DNA of 64,000 bases from Alphaproteobacteria bacterium (GTDB taxonomy: Bacteria > Pseudomonadota > Alphaproteobacteria > Micropepsales > Micropepsaceae): positions 1 through 64,000 of the forward strand of contig JACKLF010000001.1 in NCBI GenBank assembly GCA_024236055.1, given 5' to 3'. The notes beneath the pieces are model-generated. The model searched no databases. It had not been told where the DNA came from and saw only the letters and a program-made list of their open reading frames with translations. The position numbers and the translations under genes were made by a program. This document shows, piece after piece, positions 36,513-49,586 of the stretch; position 1 is the stretch's first letter; every line of letters begins with the position of its first letter.

Positions 36513-38114
36513 CTACAGCGCCAGGGCTTCGGTCAGATCGCCGGGCGCAAAGCCTTCGCGCGCGCGCATGGCGGTGTCGCGCATTTTCAGCCCCGGCAGG
36601 GTTTCAAGCCCGAAGCGGCGGGTGATGAAGCGCAGGATCGAGCCGGTGTCGTAGACCGTGTGCTCCACATGGCGGTTGCGGACATGGGGCGATATCAGGA
36701 TGGCGGGAATGCGCGTGCCCGGTCCCCAGCGATCGGCTTTGGGCGGGGCGACATGGTCCCACCAGCCGCCGTTTTCGTCGAAGGTCACCACCACCAGCAT
36801 GTTCTTCCATTGCGGGCTGGCGCGCAGCGCCGCCACCACCGCGGCGATGTGATTGTCGCCGTCGGCCACGTCGGAATAGCCGGCATGCATGTTGAGATTG
36901 CCCTGCGGCTTGTAGAAGGCGACCGGCGGCAGCGTTCCGGCCAGCGCATCGGCCATGAAGCGGTTGGTATCGGGCGAACTGTCCAGTCCGCCGTCGCGCA
37001 GGCGCTTTTCCCGTTCGCTGGTGCCCGGCGCGAAGCTGGCGAAATAGTTGAAGGGCTGGTGGTGCAGCTGGAAATTCGGCACCGGCGGGAAGGTCTGGCC
37101 GGGCGATGTGCGCCCGTCCAGCGCCGCCTGCCAGGCGCCCGCATACCAGGCCCATTCCACGCTTTTGGCCGACAGCAGGTCGCCGATGGTCTTGTGGGTC
37201 TGGGGCGGCAGGCGGCGCGGGCTGCTTTCGTCGCGCACCGTGGGCGGATAGGGCGGCATCATGGTGTTCACCGCGAAGAAATCCGGCGACAGGCTGTTGG
37301 CGCCGAATTTCGGCGGCCCGTCCAGCGCGCTGGCAGGCGTGCCCTCCAGCGTTTTCAGCCGCGTGCCCCTGGGGTCGCTGCCTTCCAGTTCGGCGATCAT
37401 GTGTGCGGCCGGCGAGGTGTCGGCATTGGGATAGCGCGGCGGGCGCGCGCAGATCAGATACTGGTGGTTCAGGAAGGAACCGCCAAAGGCGCCCATGAAG
37501 AAGTTGTCGCAAAGGGTGAATTCGCGTGCCAGCCCCGCCAGCTTCATCTGTGCGGCGGTATCGCCGTAATGGCCCATCACCAGCGCGCCGCTGTCGCCCC
37601 AGGCGACGAAGCCGTCATTGCGCCCGCCATTGATCTGCATCTGGTTGTGATAGAAGGCGTGGATCAGGTCGCGCGTCACCAGCCCATGCGGCAGCAGTTC
37701 GCCGCCAGGCGTGCGCAGGGCGAAGGGGGCGTTGGCCAGCCGCCCGATGGCGTCCTGTCCGATCTGGTGGGTGACGCCATCGGGAAGCTGCGGCGTGGGC
37801 ACCAGCCCGCCCCAGATGGGCGGCAGATGGGGCAGGGGCGTGCCATCGCGGTCGCGCTGGATAAAGCGGTCCTTCGGAACCGCCGACAGGGGCTGCGCCA
37901 GGCCCGGGAAATTGTGGAACAGATTGTTGAAGCTGCGGTTCTCCGCGAAGATCACCACCACCGTCTGGATCGCCTCGCGCAGGGCGGCATCCAGCCTGGC
38001 CGGATCGCGGCGCGGCTGGGACAGGGCGCGCTGGCCCGTCAGGCCGGCCGCGGCCATGCCCCCGATCAGGAGGCGCCGGGTGGGGCGGTATTTGCGGCTG
38101 TGCGGGCGTTTCAT
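36513..38114 (-). CDS. Tat-exported phosphoesterase, AcpA/phospholipase C family
   Basis: A 533-residue enzyme of the PF04185 family. A Tat leader (TRRLLIGGMAAAGLTGQRAL) is followed by the metal-site start VVVIFAENRSFNNLFHNFPG. Later family motifs are DNFFMGAFGG, VVVTFDENGGWWDHVAPP, GPGTRIPAILISPHVR and EHTVYDTGSILRFITRRFG. Members hydrolyse phosphomonoesters or phospholipids in the periplasm or outside the cell, commonly to gain phosphate. Start 38114 is set by the leader; a longer frame to 38228 has no support. It is followed on the same strand, after 76 bases, by the MoxY-like kinase. The substrate preference is open. Confidence 0.85.
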   Translation of the reverse strand: MKRPHSRKYRPTRRLLIGGMAAAGLTGQRALSQPRRDPARLDAALREAIQTVVVIFAENRSFNNLFHNFPGLAQPLSAVPKDRFIQRDRDGTPLPHLPPIWGGLVPTPQLPDGVTHQIGQDAIGRLANAPFALRTPGGELLPHGLVTRDLIHAFYHNQMQINGGRNDGFVAWGDSGALVMGHYGDTAAQMKLAGLAREFTLCDNFFMGAFGGSFLNHQYLICARPPRYPNADTSPAAHMIAELEGSDPRGTRLKTLEGTPASALDGPPKFGANSLSPDFFAVNTMMPPYPPTVRDESSPRRLPPQTHKTIGDLLSAKSVEWAWYAGAWQAALDGRTSPGQTFPPVPNFQLHHQPFNYFASFAPGTSEREKRLRDGGLDSSPDTNRFMADALAGTLPPVAFYKPQGNLNMHAGYSDVADGDNHIAAVVAALRASPQWKNMLVVVTFDENGGWWDHVAPPKADRWGPGTRIPAILISPHVRNRHVEHTVYDTGSILRFITRRFGLETLPGLKMRDTAMRAREGFAPGDLTEALAL

Positions 38115-38242
38115 GATCGGGCCTGGTTTCGTGACGTTTTTGTGACAGAGCAAGGTATAGGTCCCGGGCACAGGTTCAAGTAAGAGGTGCCGCCGTCCTG
38201 ATGCGGCCTCTTGCGGACTGGCCGCCATTCCGCTACATCTAG

Positions 38243-38261
38243 TTGCGATTAATTCTCAATG
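38243..38261 (+). promoter_or_regulatory. Candidate Fur box before feoA
   Basis: TTGCGATTAATTCTCAATG lies 16 bases before the feoA start. Its ATTCTCAAT half matches the common ATTCTCATT core of Fur sites and the other half is a weaker inverted copy. Iron repression of feoAB is expected from the pathway. Confidence 0.5.
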
Positions 38262-38276
38262 TAGGGTTCGCGTTTC

Positions 38277-38543
38277 GTGCGCTTGAGCGATCTTGGAAAG
38301 GGTGACCGGGGCCTTATCAGGGGCATCGTGCCGGCAGGTCATGACGGGCCCGGCGAGATCGGTCACGACGAGATGGAACGCCGCCTGCTGGAAATGGGCT
38401 TCGTGGAAGGCGCGCGTTTTCATGTTCTGCATGAGGGGCTGGTGGGGCGCGATCCCATCGCCATCCGGCTGGACGATATCCGCGTGGCGCTGCGCCGCCG
38501 CGATGCGCGCGCGATTCTGATCGAGCGCGACGCGACACCATGA
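38277..38543 (+). CDS. feoA: FeoA, ferrous iron transport accessory protein
   Basis: An 88-residue SH3-like cytoplasmic protein, normal length for FeoA. It contains MRLSDLGKGDRGLIRGIV, RRLLEMGFVEGARFHVL and DPIAIRLDDIRVALRR. It starts with GTG at 38277 and overlaps feoB by four bases. FeoA binds or modulates FeoB at the membrane. A Fur-like site precedes it. Confidence 0.92.
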   Translation: MRLSDLGKGDRGLIRGIVPAGHDGPGEIGHDEMERRLLEMGFVEGARFHVLHEGLVGRDPIAIRLDDIRVALRRRDARAILIERDATP

Positions 38544-40399
38544 GTGACGCCGTTCTGGGCACCCGCATTGCCCTGGTTGGAAATCCCAATTCGGGCAAGA
38601 CATCGCTTTTCAACGCCCTGACCGGGGCGCGCCAGAAGGTTGCGAACTATCCGGGCGTCACGGTGGAGCGCAAGGAAGGCGTGGTCCAGACGCCGGCGGG
38701 CCGGCGGGTGTCGGTGCTGGATCTGCCGGGCACCTATTCCTTGCGCGCGCGCAGCCCCGACGAAGCGGTGACCCGCGATGTGGTGCTGGGGCGCCTGGCG
38801 GGCGAAACCTCGCCCGAAATCCTGGTCTGCGTCGCCGATGCCACCAACCTGCGCCTGGTGCTGCGCCTGGCGCTGGAGCTGAAGTCGGTGGGCCGCCCGA
38901 TGGTGCTTGCCCTCAACATGTACGACATCGCCGAACGCCAGGGCATCCGCATCGACCTGGACGGGCTGGCGCAGGCGCTGGACATTCCGGTCGTGACCAC
39001 GGTGGCGGTGCGCAAGCGCGGCCTGGACATGCTGCTGTCCCAGGTGGACATGCTGGCGGCGGGCAATACCGATGCGTCGCTGGCCTGGCATGAGCCTTCG
39101 GCCGAGGAAATCCGCGCCGCCCACCGCGAGGCCGAGCGCATCATGCGCAGCTATGTGAAGCCGCCGCTGCGGCCCGACACCTGGACCGGGCGGCTGGATT
39201 CGGTGCTGCTGCACCCGGTGGCGGGTACGCTGATTTTGATGGCGATCCTGTTCCTGATGTTCCAGGCGGTGTTCACCTGGGCGACGCCGCTGATGGACAT
39301 GATCGATGCGGGCTTTGCGTGGCTGGGGCAAATGGTGTCGCTGTATGTGCCCGCGGGGCTGCTGCAAAGCTTCCTGGCCGACGGCCTGATCGCGGGCGTG
39401 GGCAGCGTGCTGGTCTTCCTGCCGCAGATCCTGATCCTGTTCTTCTTCATCATCCTGCTGGAAGATTTCGGCTATATGGCGCGCGCGGCCTTCCTGATGG
39501 ACCGGCTGATGGGCGTGGCCGGACTGCACGGCCGGGCCTTCATTCCGCTGCTGTCCAGTTTTGCCTGCGCCATTCCCGGCATCATGTCGGCGCGGGTGAT
39601 TGACAACAAGCGCGACCGGCTGACCACAATTCTGGTTGCGCCGCTGACCACCTGTTCGGCGCGCATTCCCGTCTATACGCTGATCATCGCCGCCTTCATT
39701 CCCAACCGGCTGGTCGGCGGCTTCGCCAACCTGCAGGGACTGGTGATGTTCGGCCTTTATGCGGCGGGCATCGGCAGCGCGCTGATCGTGGCCTTTGTCA
39801 TCCGCAAGCTGCTGTGGCGCAGCGCCAGCGAGCCTTTCCTGATCGAGCTGCCCGCCTACAAGGTGCCCGATCCCAAGAATGTCGCGCGCGGCGTGCTGCT
39901 GCGCGGCCAGATATTCCTGAAGCGCGCCGGCACGATCATCGCCTCGATGATGGTGCTGATCTGGTTCCTGTCCAGCTTCCCCGGCGCGCCCGAAAACGCC
40001 ACCCAGCCGGCCATCGACTACAGCTTTGCCGGCATGCTGGGCCACCTGATCCATCCGTTGCTGGCGCCGATCGGCTTTACCTGGCAGATGGCGATCGCAT
40101 TGATCCCCGGCATGGCGGCGCGCGAGGTGGCGGTGGGTGCGCTGGGCACGGTCTATGCCGTGGGTGGCGAAGTGGAGGGTACGCTGGCTACCACCCTGGC
40201 GCATCAGTGGCCGCTGGCGACCGCGCTGTCTTTCCTGGCCTGGTATGTCTTCGCGCCGCAATGCCTGTCGACGCTGGCTGTGGTCAAGCGCGAAACCGGT
40301 GGTTGGCTGTGGCCCTCGGTGATGTTCGCCTACATGCTGACGCTGGCCTATGCCGCGTCTTTCGCCGTCTTCCACATCGCAAGCCTGCTGGGCTGGTAG
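38540..40399 (+). CDS. feoB: FeoB, ferrous iron GTP-gated transporter
   Basis: A 619-residue inner-membrane Fe2+ transporter. The G domain has G1 GNPNSGKT, G2 region NYPGVTVERKEG, G3 DLPGTYSL and G4 NMYD. After a helical spacer (about residues 165-210) come two Gate repeats (for example EDFGYMARAAFLMDRLMG and APLTTCSARIPVY) with helices to the C-terminus. It is shorter than the roughly 770-residue enterobacterial form but typical for many alphaproteobacteria. No feoC follows. Its stop is 10 bases from the stop of the convergent small secreted-protein gene. Confidence 0.95.
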   Translation: MSDAVLGTRIALVGNPNSGKTSLFNALTGARQKVANYPGVTVERKEGVVQTPAGRRVSVLDLPGTYSLRARSPDEAVTRDVVLGRLAGETSPEILVCVADATNLRLVLRLALELKSVGRPMVLALNMYDIAERQGIRIDLDGLAQALDIPVVTTVAVRKRGLDMLLSQVDMLAAGNTDASLAWHEPSAEEIRAAHREAERIMRSYVKPPLRPDTWTGRLDSVLLHPVAGTLILMAILFLMFQAVFTWATPLMDMIDAGFAWLGQMVSLYVPAGLLQSFLADGLIAGVGSVLVFLPQILILFFFIILLEDFGYMARAAFLMDRLMGVAGLHGRAFIPLLSSFACAIPGIMSARVIDNKRDRLTTILVAPLTTCSARIPVYTLIIAAFIPNRLVGGFANLQGLVMFGLYAAGIGSALIVAFVIRKLLWRSASEPFLIELPAYKVPDPKNVARGVLLRGQIFLKRAGTIIASMMVLIWFLSSFPGAPENATQPAIDYSFAGMLGHLIHPLLAPIGFTWQMAIALIPGMAAREVAVGALGTVYAVGGEVEGTLATTLAHQWPLATALSFLAWYVFAPQCLSTLAVVKRETGGWLWPSVMFAYMLTLAYAASFAVFHIASLLGW

Positions 40400-40409
40400 C
40401 GCCGCGCGC

Positions 40410-40721
40410 CTAAAGTGCTGCGGCGCACTGCGCCTGAACGATCCGGCTGGTGCACAGGCCCATGATGCAGGTGTCGCCGCCGGGCCGGCTGCACATGTCG
40501 GCGTGGATTTCCTGTTTCATGTCCTGAAGCCGCGCCAGGATATGGCCTGGCTGCCAGGCCGCCTGTTCGTGCGTCATTTTCCGTGCGGGTGTGCTGTGGA
40601 TGGGTGCGGCCTGGGCGTTGCCGGGCAGCAGGCGGTCCATGGAACTGTTCATCGCCCAAAGCGGCGACAGGAACAGTCCGCCCAACAGGCAGTAGTTGAC
40701 GAACCTGAATACAAACAGCAT
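40410..40721 (-). CDS. Small secreted cysteine-containing protein of unknown function
   Basis: A 103-residue protein with a good ribosome site (GGAGG five bases before ATG 40721) and an N-terminal signal peptide or helix (FRFVNYCLLGGLFLSPLW). The mature part is soluble and ends with four Cys in 25 residues (DMCSRPGGDTCIMGLCT and QAQCA), which could form two disulfides or a metal site. I recognise no family. It is convergent with feoB, so an iron-related role is only a guess from position. Confidence 0.55.
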   Translation of the reverse strand: MLFVFRFVNYCLLGGLFLSPLWAMNSSMDRLLPGNAQAAPIHSTPARKMTHEQAAWQPGHILARLQDMKQEIHADMCSRPGGDTCIMGLCTSRIVQAQCAAAL

Positions 40722-40991
40722 GCGTGCCTCCAGCGTCCTGTAGGATACGCATTGCGATCGCTTTGGGTTGCACTATCGCTGCCGGGCGCGCGCCGCACTG
40801 TTTCAGATTGGCACTGAACGCGGTTCGAAATTTGTCACAACACCAGGCTGAAACCTTTCGTTTTCTATGCAGAACCGAATTCGGCGCGAAATGGTGCCGG
40901 ACGGGTAGCGTAATGCCGGTGGCTGTGTTCCATAGTTGCCACGCTGTTGCGTTGGCCCTGTGGAACACAAACAAGGTGGTTGGCACCGCAC

Positions 40992-41927
40992 ATGATCGAA
41001 ACGCTGAACAAGCCGGACTGCAACATTCTTCTGGTCTCGAATTCCTACGGACCGGGCATCGATGGCTGGCAGGTTCTGGAAAGTGCCGGCTACCGCGTGG
41101 CGCGCGCCGTCGGCGCCGGTGATGCGATCCGTCACTATACCCGCGACGAAGCCTGCCATGTCGTGATCATCGACCTGGCCGTGCCGGAACTGGACGCCGC
41201 GACGCTGATCGAGGAGCTTCGCGAACTGGACCTTTCGCGCAACTGGGTGTCCTTTGTCCTGGTGGGCGCCAGCACGCTGGAACAGGTCTCCGCCGCCGCG
41301 CGCCTTCAGGTCGCCGACATTCTGCCCGCGGCGGCTTCGGGCGAGCAGATCGTGACGGCGGTGAGCGAGGCGTTCGACCTGGCGCGCGCGCAAAAGCTGC
41401 GCGAGGAGGATCATCGCGCCCTTCATGCCTCGCTGCAGGATTTCAAGTCGCGCACCTATGCCGCGCTGACCCAGTTGATGAGCCACGCCAAGGGCAGTGG
41501 CGCGCTGGCGGGCGAGACGGGCTTTGTCCTGTCCGAGGAGATGGACGAGGGCCAGCTTGTTCGCCTGGTGCAGGGCGAAAGGCTGCGTGCACGCCTGCGC
41601 GAGCGGCTGATGGGCGATCTGGGTCTGGGCGCATCGGGATGGATGCTGCTTCTGGTGCTGGCCGATGCGCGTCTGGCCGGATGCAGCGTGACGATCAAGA
41701 GCGTCGCCTATGATGCGGGGCTTCCCCTTTCCACCGCGCTCAGAAAGCTGAATGAAATGGTGGCCATCGGGCTGGTGGAACGGCGCGAGGACACCGAGGA
41801 TGCACGCCGGTCGTTTGTCTCGCTGACGGCGCGGGGACAGGCCAGCCTGGCGCGCTATTTCACCGAACTGGCGCGCAGCCGCGATGCGGCGGCGCCCGCC
41901 CCGCCGCGGGCCGCGATGGGGGCCTGA
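40992..41927 (+). CDS. Pseudo-receiver/MarR fusion regulator
   Basis: A 311-residue protein. Residues 10-130 fold like a response-regulator receiver (NILLVSNSYGPG, HVVIIDLAVPELDA, FVLVGAS, ADILPAAAS). The acidic pair after strand 1 is SN instead of DD and the strand-5 Lys is Ala, although D61 is kept, so normal phosphorylation is unlikely. Residues 195-295 are a MarR-type winged helix (GCSVTIKSVAYDAGLPLSTA, then LRKLNEMVAIGLVERRED). An MIETLNKPD start at 40992 is favoured over 40947. It lies 65 bases upstream of the broken sulfatase and could control the PQQ/sulfatase region. Confidence 0.75.
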   Translation: MIETLNKPDCNILLVSNSYGPGIDGWQVLESAGYRVARAVGAGDAIRHYTRDEACHVVIIDLAVPELDAATLIEELRELDLSRNWVSFVLVGASTLEQVSAAARLQVADILPAAASGEQIVTAVSEAFDLARAQKLREEDHRALHASLQDFKSRTYAALTQLMSHAKGSGALAGETGFVLSEEMDEGQLVRLVQGERLRARLRERLMGDLGLGASGWMLLLVLADARLAGCSVTIKSVAYDAGLPLSTALRKLNEMVAIGLVERREDTEDARRSFVSLTARGQASLARYFTELARSRDAAAPAPPRAAMGA

Positions 41928-41992
41928 CACGCTGCCTTGAAAGCCTGCCGTGCCTGTGCAGAAATCGCACAAAAGGACGGGGAGGCGGGGTC

Positions 41993-43583
41993 ATGGCGGA
42001 CAAATTCAAGCGGCGCGACGTGCTGGGCATGGGCGGGGCGATGGCGGTTTCCGCTATCGGCGATGCGGCGGCGCAGCCGGTTTCGCCGCTGTTTTCGCCA
42101 TCGGCGCCCCGGCCCAATATCGTGCTGTTCATGCCCGACGAGATGCGGGCCGACGCGCTGGCCTGTTACGGCAACCCGGTCACCAGAACGCCCAACCTGG
42201 ACCGGCTGGCTGCCGAGGGTACCCGCTTCGAAAATTGCCATGTGCAGTTTTCGGTCTGCGGCGCGTCGCGCTGCAGCCTTTTGACGGGCTGGCCCGCCAG
42301 CGTGCGCGGCCATCGCAGCCTGTTCTATTTCCTGCGGCCGGAAGAACCCAACCTGTTCCGCTATCTGCGGCTGGCCGGCTATGACGTGTTCTGGCTGGGC
42401 AAGAATGATGCGCTGGCCGCGGCCTCGTTCCCCGACAGCGTGACCCAGTGGACCGAGGTGGGCAAGGGCCGCAAGTCGCGCGCCGGTGTCGACACCAGCA
42501 ATCCCTATGGCTCGACGCCGGGGTCTTTCTCCTTCCTGTTTCCGCCATCGGGTACGCCGGAAGGCACCAATGACTATGGCCTGGTCCAGTCGGCGATCGA
42601 TCTTCTGTCGCGGCGCGAAACGAACCGGCCCTACTGCATCTTCCTGGCGATGAGCGAGCCGCATCCGCCCTACAGCATCGCCCAGCGCTTCTACGATCTC
42701 TACAAGCCGGGCGACATTCCGCCGCCGGCGCCGCCCGGCATGCCGGACAAGCCGAATTTCCATGCCGGCATACGCGACTATTACAACCTGACGGCGTTGA
42801 ACGAGGCGACCTTCCGCAAGATCCGCTCTGTCTATTACGGCCAGGTCAGCTATTCGGACTGGCTGCTGGGCCTGTTGATGGAGGCGATGGACAAGGCCGG
42901 CCGCAACCGCGACACCGCCCTGTTCGTGCTGTCCGATCATGGCGACTATACCGGCGACTATGGGCTGGTGGAAAAATGGCCCAGCGGGCTGGAGGACAAT
43001 CTGACCCATGTGCCGCTGATCGCGCGGGTGCCTGGCTTTGCGCCCACGCCAGCTTCTGGCGAGATGGTCGAACTGTATGACGTGATGGCGACCTGCCTGG
43101 AGCTGGCGGGCACGAAGGCCAACCACACCCATTTTGCGCGCAGCCTGGTGCCGCAGCTGTCCGGCAAGCCGGGCGATAGGGATCGCGCCGCCTTTGCCGA
43201 AGGCGGCTACAACGCCTATGAGCCACAGGATTTCGAGCCGGTCGGCTATGTCACCGGGCTTTATACGCCCAAGCTGAAATTGCAGAACGAGCATCCCGAA
43301 ACCATCACCCGCACGGCCTCGGTGCGCACGCGCACCACAAGCTGATCTCGCGCCCAATGGCCAGAGCGAACTGTACTGTGTGGCTGACCCGCAGTTGCTG
43401 CACAATCTGTATGGGCAGGCATCGGTGGCGGCGCAGCAGGGCGAACCGCAGCAGCGGCTACGAACTGGTACATCAACACCACGGGCGTGGCGCCGATGGA
43501 CAGGATTGCGCTCAGCCGCGCCCTTCTATCCAACCGCCGCCAAGGACAATGAAGCCGATCTGAGGCACCTGCTGAACCATTGA
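41993..43583 (+). pseudogene. Tat-exported sulfatase with frameshifted C-terminus
   Basis: A formylglycine-type sulfatase: Tat-like leader (FKRRDVLGMGG), metal-site start IVLFMPDEMRADALACYG, and modification motif CGASR with C89 (C-x-A-x-R, accepted by the consensus), followed by SLLTG. The later metal and substrate sites include FVLSDHGDYTGDYG. The open frame ends at 43345 after HPETITRTASVR, but the family C-terminus continues in other frames: HHKLISRPN, DPQLLHNLYGQASVAAQQGE, NWYINTTGVAP, then FYPTAAKDNEADLRHLL to the stop at 43581-43583. About 80 C-terminal residues are split by three or more shifts. The core is intact, so partial function is possible. Confidence 0.75.
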
Positions 43584-43590
43584 GGACGCT

Positions 43591-45672
43591 TCAGCGTTCC
43601 TCGTTCGGCGCGCTGGCCTTGATGGCGGCGTCGGGCAGGGCAAAGGCCACCAGATCGGCGCCATAGGACGAGCCGATCGCGGTGACGATATACTGCTTGC
43701 CCTTGTGCATGTAGGTCATGGCCACGCCAGTCTGGACCTTGTCCATGAACACAGCGCCCTTCTCTGCGCCGGTCGCCTTGTCATAGGCGCGCAGGCGCGC
43801 GCCCTTGCGCCCCTGTTCATCGGTGAACAGGCCGCAGTCGCCCAACACGACAAGGCTCCTGGTGGTCAGCGTGCCCAGGATGCCGCTCTGGCCGGTGCGC
43901 GGGATGTTCAGCCCCTTCAGCAGCCGGTGGTTTTTGATGTGGTCCGGGGTTTCGCCATGGGTGACCTGCCAGGCGATGGTGCCCTTGTGCAGGTCGATGG
44001 CGGTGACGGTTCCATAGGGCGGCTTTTCCAGCGGAATGCCCTCGATCGAGATCATGCCGCGCACGATGGGGTCGTGCAGCCCGTCGGGCGCGCCGGGGAA
44101 GCGCACGCCATGATTGCCGCCGGTGATGCTGGCGAATCCGCCAAAGGCGCCGCCATTGGAGTCGAAACTGCCCTGTGCGGGCGGACCGCCGCGCGGCGCC
44201 GGCTTGCCGTCAGAATTCAGGCCCACGCCGGTAATGCCGATCTGGTGCTTGGAAAAGACATAGAGCAGGCCGGTCTGCGGATCGTAGGAGCCGCCCGGCC
44301 AGTTCACGCCGCCCTGCATGCCGGGCAGGTTGAAGGCGCCGAAGACGGTGTCGCTGAGCATGGGCGGGGGCGCATAGAGCGGGCCAAGCTGGTAGTGCTT
44401 TGCGATTTCGCGCGCGCGCGCCGCGATCTCCGGCGTGAAGTCGACCAGGTCGTCTTCGCTGACGCCCTGCTTGGCGAAAGGCGGTGGCTTGGTCGGCATG
44501 GGCTGGGTGGGCGAATACCATTCGCCCGGCACATGGCCCTTGGGCACTTTGACTTCCGGGATCGGCCAGACAGGCTTTCCGTTGGTGCGGTCCAGCACAT
44601 AGACATAGCCCTGCTTGCTGGGCTGGGCGATCGCCTTGACGGCTTTGCCGTCCACGGTCAGGTCGCACAGGATGCCGGCGCAGGGCACATCGCGGTCCCA
44701 CAGTCCGTGGTGCACCATCTGGTAGTGCCACTTGCGCTGGCCGGTTTCGATGTCCAGCGCCACCAGGCTTTCGCCGAACAGGCCTGGTCCCTGGCGGCCC
44801 ACGCCCTCCATGTCGGTGGCGAAGGATTCCACGCCGCAATAGACCAGTCCCAGTTCGTCATCCGCCGACATGGAGGCCCAGCAGCCGCCATTGCCGATCT
44901 CCTCGGCCTGGCCGGGCACCAGCCAGGTGTCGTAACCGACCTCGCCCTTGCGCGGAATGGTGTGGAATATCCACTTGCGCTGGCCAGTCTTGACGTCGAA
45001 GCCGCGGATATAACCCTTGGAGGAGGCGGTGGGCGCCGCGCCGACCACGACGACGTCGCGCACCACCAGCGGCGCGGCGTGCAGGCCGATGATGCCGCGC
45101 GTCGGGTCCATCTCCTGATCGTCGTTCAGGCGCAGGTCGATCATGCCGTTTTCGCCGAAGGCCGGATCGGGGCGTCCGGTCTTTGCGTCCAGTGAGAACA
45201 TCAGGTAGCTGCGCGTGACATAGACGATGCGTTCGTTGGTGCCGTCGCTCCAATAGGCGACGCCCAGGCCGGGGCCGCCGCGGCTGCCCGAGCGGCGCCC
45301 TTCGTCATAACGGTGGAACCACAGCAGCTCGCCGGTCGCACCATCCAGGCACACGACATCGCGGCGATAGCCGGCGGTGCAATAGACCTTGCCGTTCACG
45401 AACAGCGGCGTGGCCTGATAGTCGGCATCCAGGTTCGGGCCCAGCGCGTTGGTCGAAAAGCGCCAGACCATTTCCAGCTTGTTGAAGTTGTCGCCGTTGA
45501 TCTGGTCCAGCGGGGCATAGCGGCTGGCCGACAGGTCGTTGGCGTAATGCAGCCAGTTGGTGTCTTTCGGCGCGCTGGACTGGGCAAGGGCCGGCAGCGA
45601 AACCGGCATGGAACCCAGCAGGCCGGCCGCCGAGGTGGTAACCATCATCCGACGGCGCGTAAACGAAGACAT
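43591..45672 (-). CDS. PQQ-dependent dehydrogenase, glucose-dehydrogenase type (1)
   Basis: A 693-residue periplasmic quinoprotein with a Tat leader (FTRRRMMVTTSAAG) and an eight-bladed PQQ propeller. Conserved blades include DVVCLDGATGELLWFHRYDE and GYIRGFDVKTGQRKWIFHT. The active-site stretch LWDRDVP and the lysine in PSKQGYVYVLDRTNGKP match the region holding the catalytic Asp and PQQ-binding Lys of membrane glucose dehydrogenase. There are no N-terminal membrane helices and no cytochrome domain, so electrons probably go to a separate carrier. It oxidises an unknown sugar or alcohol. A broken oxoprolinase lies upstream and a second, similar dehydrogenase beyond that. Confidence 0.88.
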   Translation of the reverse strand: MSSFTRRRMMVTTSAAGLLGSMPVSLPALAQSSAPKDTNWLHYANDLSASRYAPLDQINGDNFNKLEMVWRFSTNALGPNLDADYQATPLFVNGKVYCTAGYRRDVVCLDGATGELLWFHRYDEGRRSGSRGGPGLGVAYWSDGTNERIVYVTRSYLMFSLDAKTGRPDPAFGENGMIDLRLNDDQEMDPTRGIIGLHAAPLVVRDVVVVGAAPTASSKGYIRGFDVKTGQRKWIFHTIPRKGEVGYDTWLVPGQAEEIGNGGCWASMSADDELGLVYCGVESFATDMEGVGRQGPGLFGESLVALDIETGQRKWHYQMVHHGLWDRDVPCAGILCDLTVDGKAVKAIAQPSKQGYVYVLDRTNGKPVWPIPEVKVPKGHVPGEWYSPTQPMPTKPPPFAKQGVSEDDLVDFTPEIAARAREIAKHYQLGPLYAPPPMLSDTVFGAFNLPGMQGGVNWPGGSYDPQTGLLYVFSKHQIGITGVGLNSDGKPAPRGGPPAQGSFDSNGGAFGGFASITGGNHGVRFPGAPDGLHDPIVRGMISIEGIPLEKPPYGTVTAIDLHKGTIAWQVTHGETPDHIKNHRLLKGLNIPRTGQSGILGTLTTRSLVVLGDCGLFTDEQGRKGARLRAYDKATGAEKGAVFMDKVQTGVAMTYMHKGKQYIVTAIGSSYGADLVAFALPDAAIKASAPNEER

Positions 45673-45816
45673 CCCCGGAAATCCCCCATGTTTATCGTTA
45701 TTGCCGCGCATGTTGCAGGCCCGGCGGGGGGCAGGCAAGCGGCAGCTTTAATTTTTCCTTAGCAATATCTCACAGTTTGAGTGTATCGGCGGCGGCGCGG
45801 CTGGCAGGCTGTCGGC

Positions 45817-46011
45817 ATGGGTCAGTCCATTCAGTCCACAACCGACATGGTCAGCTATGCGGGCGATCTGCGCCGGTCCGCGCGCCACGAGCAGGCGCAG
45901 GAGACCGCACAGAAAATCCAGCAGGCCGCCGACCGGCTGGAAAAAACCGCCTTCGAACGGCTGTCGCTGACCGGCCCCAATATCGGCAAGCTTTTGGACA
46001 CGCTGGCCTGA
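45817..46011 (+). CDS. Small hypothetical protein
   Basis: A 64-residue ORF with a helical, charged, Gln/Ala-rich sequence (HEQAQETAQKIQQAADRLEK) and no signal peptide. It fills the gap between the start of the PQQ dehydrogenase (minus strand) and the end of the broken oxoprolinase (minus strand), ending one base before that stop. The ribosome site is weak. I recognise no family; it may be a real small protein or chance. Confidence 0.35.
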   Translation: MGQSIQSTTDMVSYAGDLRRSARHEQAQETAQKIQQAADRLEKTAFERLSLTGPNIGKLLDTLA

Positions 46012-46012
46012 T

Positions 46013-49518
<3,506 letters not shown>

Positions 49519-49586
49519 GCATGCGCCTTAAGGAAAGGACGCACAGTCGCACAGCCCGTCAGCCGCCCGCAATCGGCGGCGTGCGT

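Noticed and set aside
38420..40375. 651-codon ORF on the minus strand
   Set aside because: It is the antisense of feoB and has no recognisable domain.
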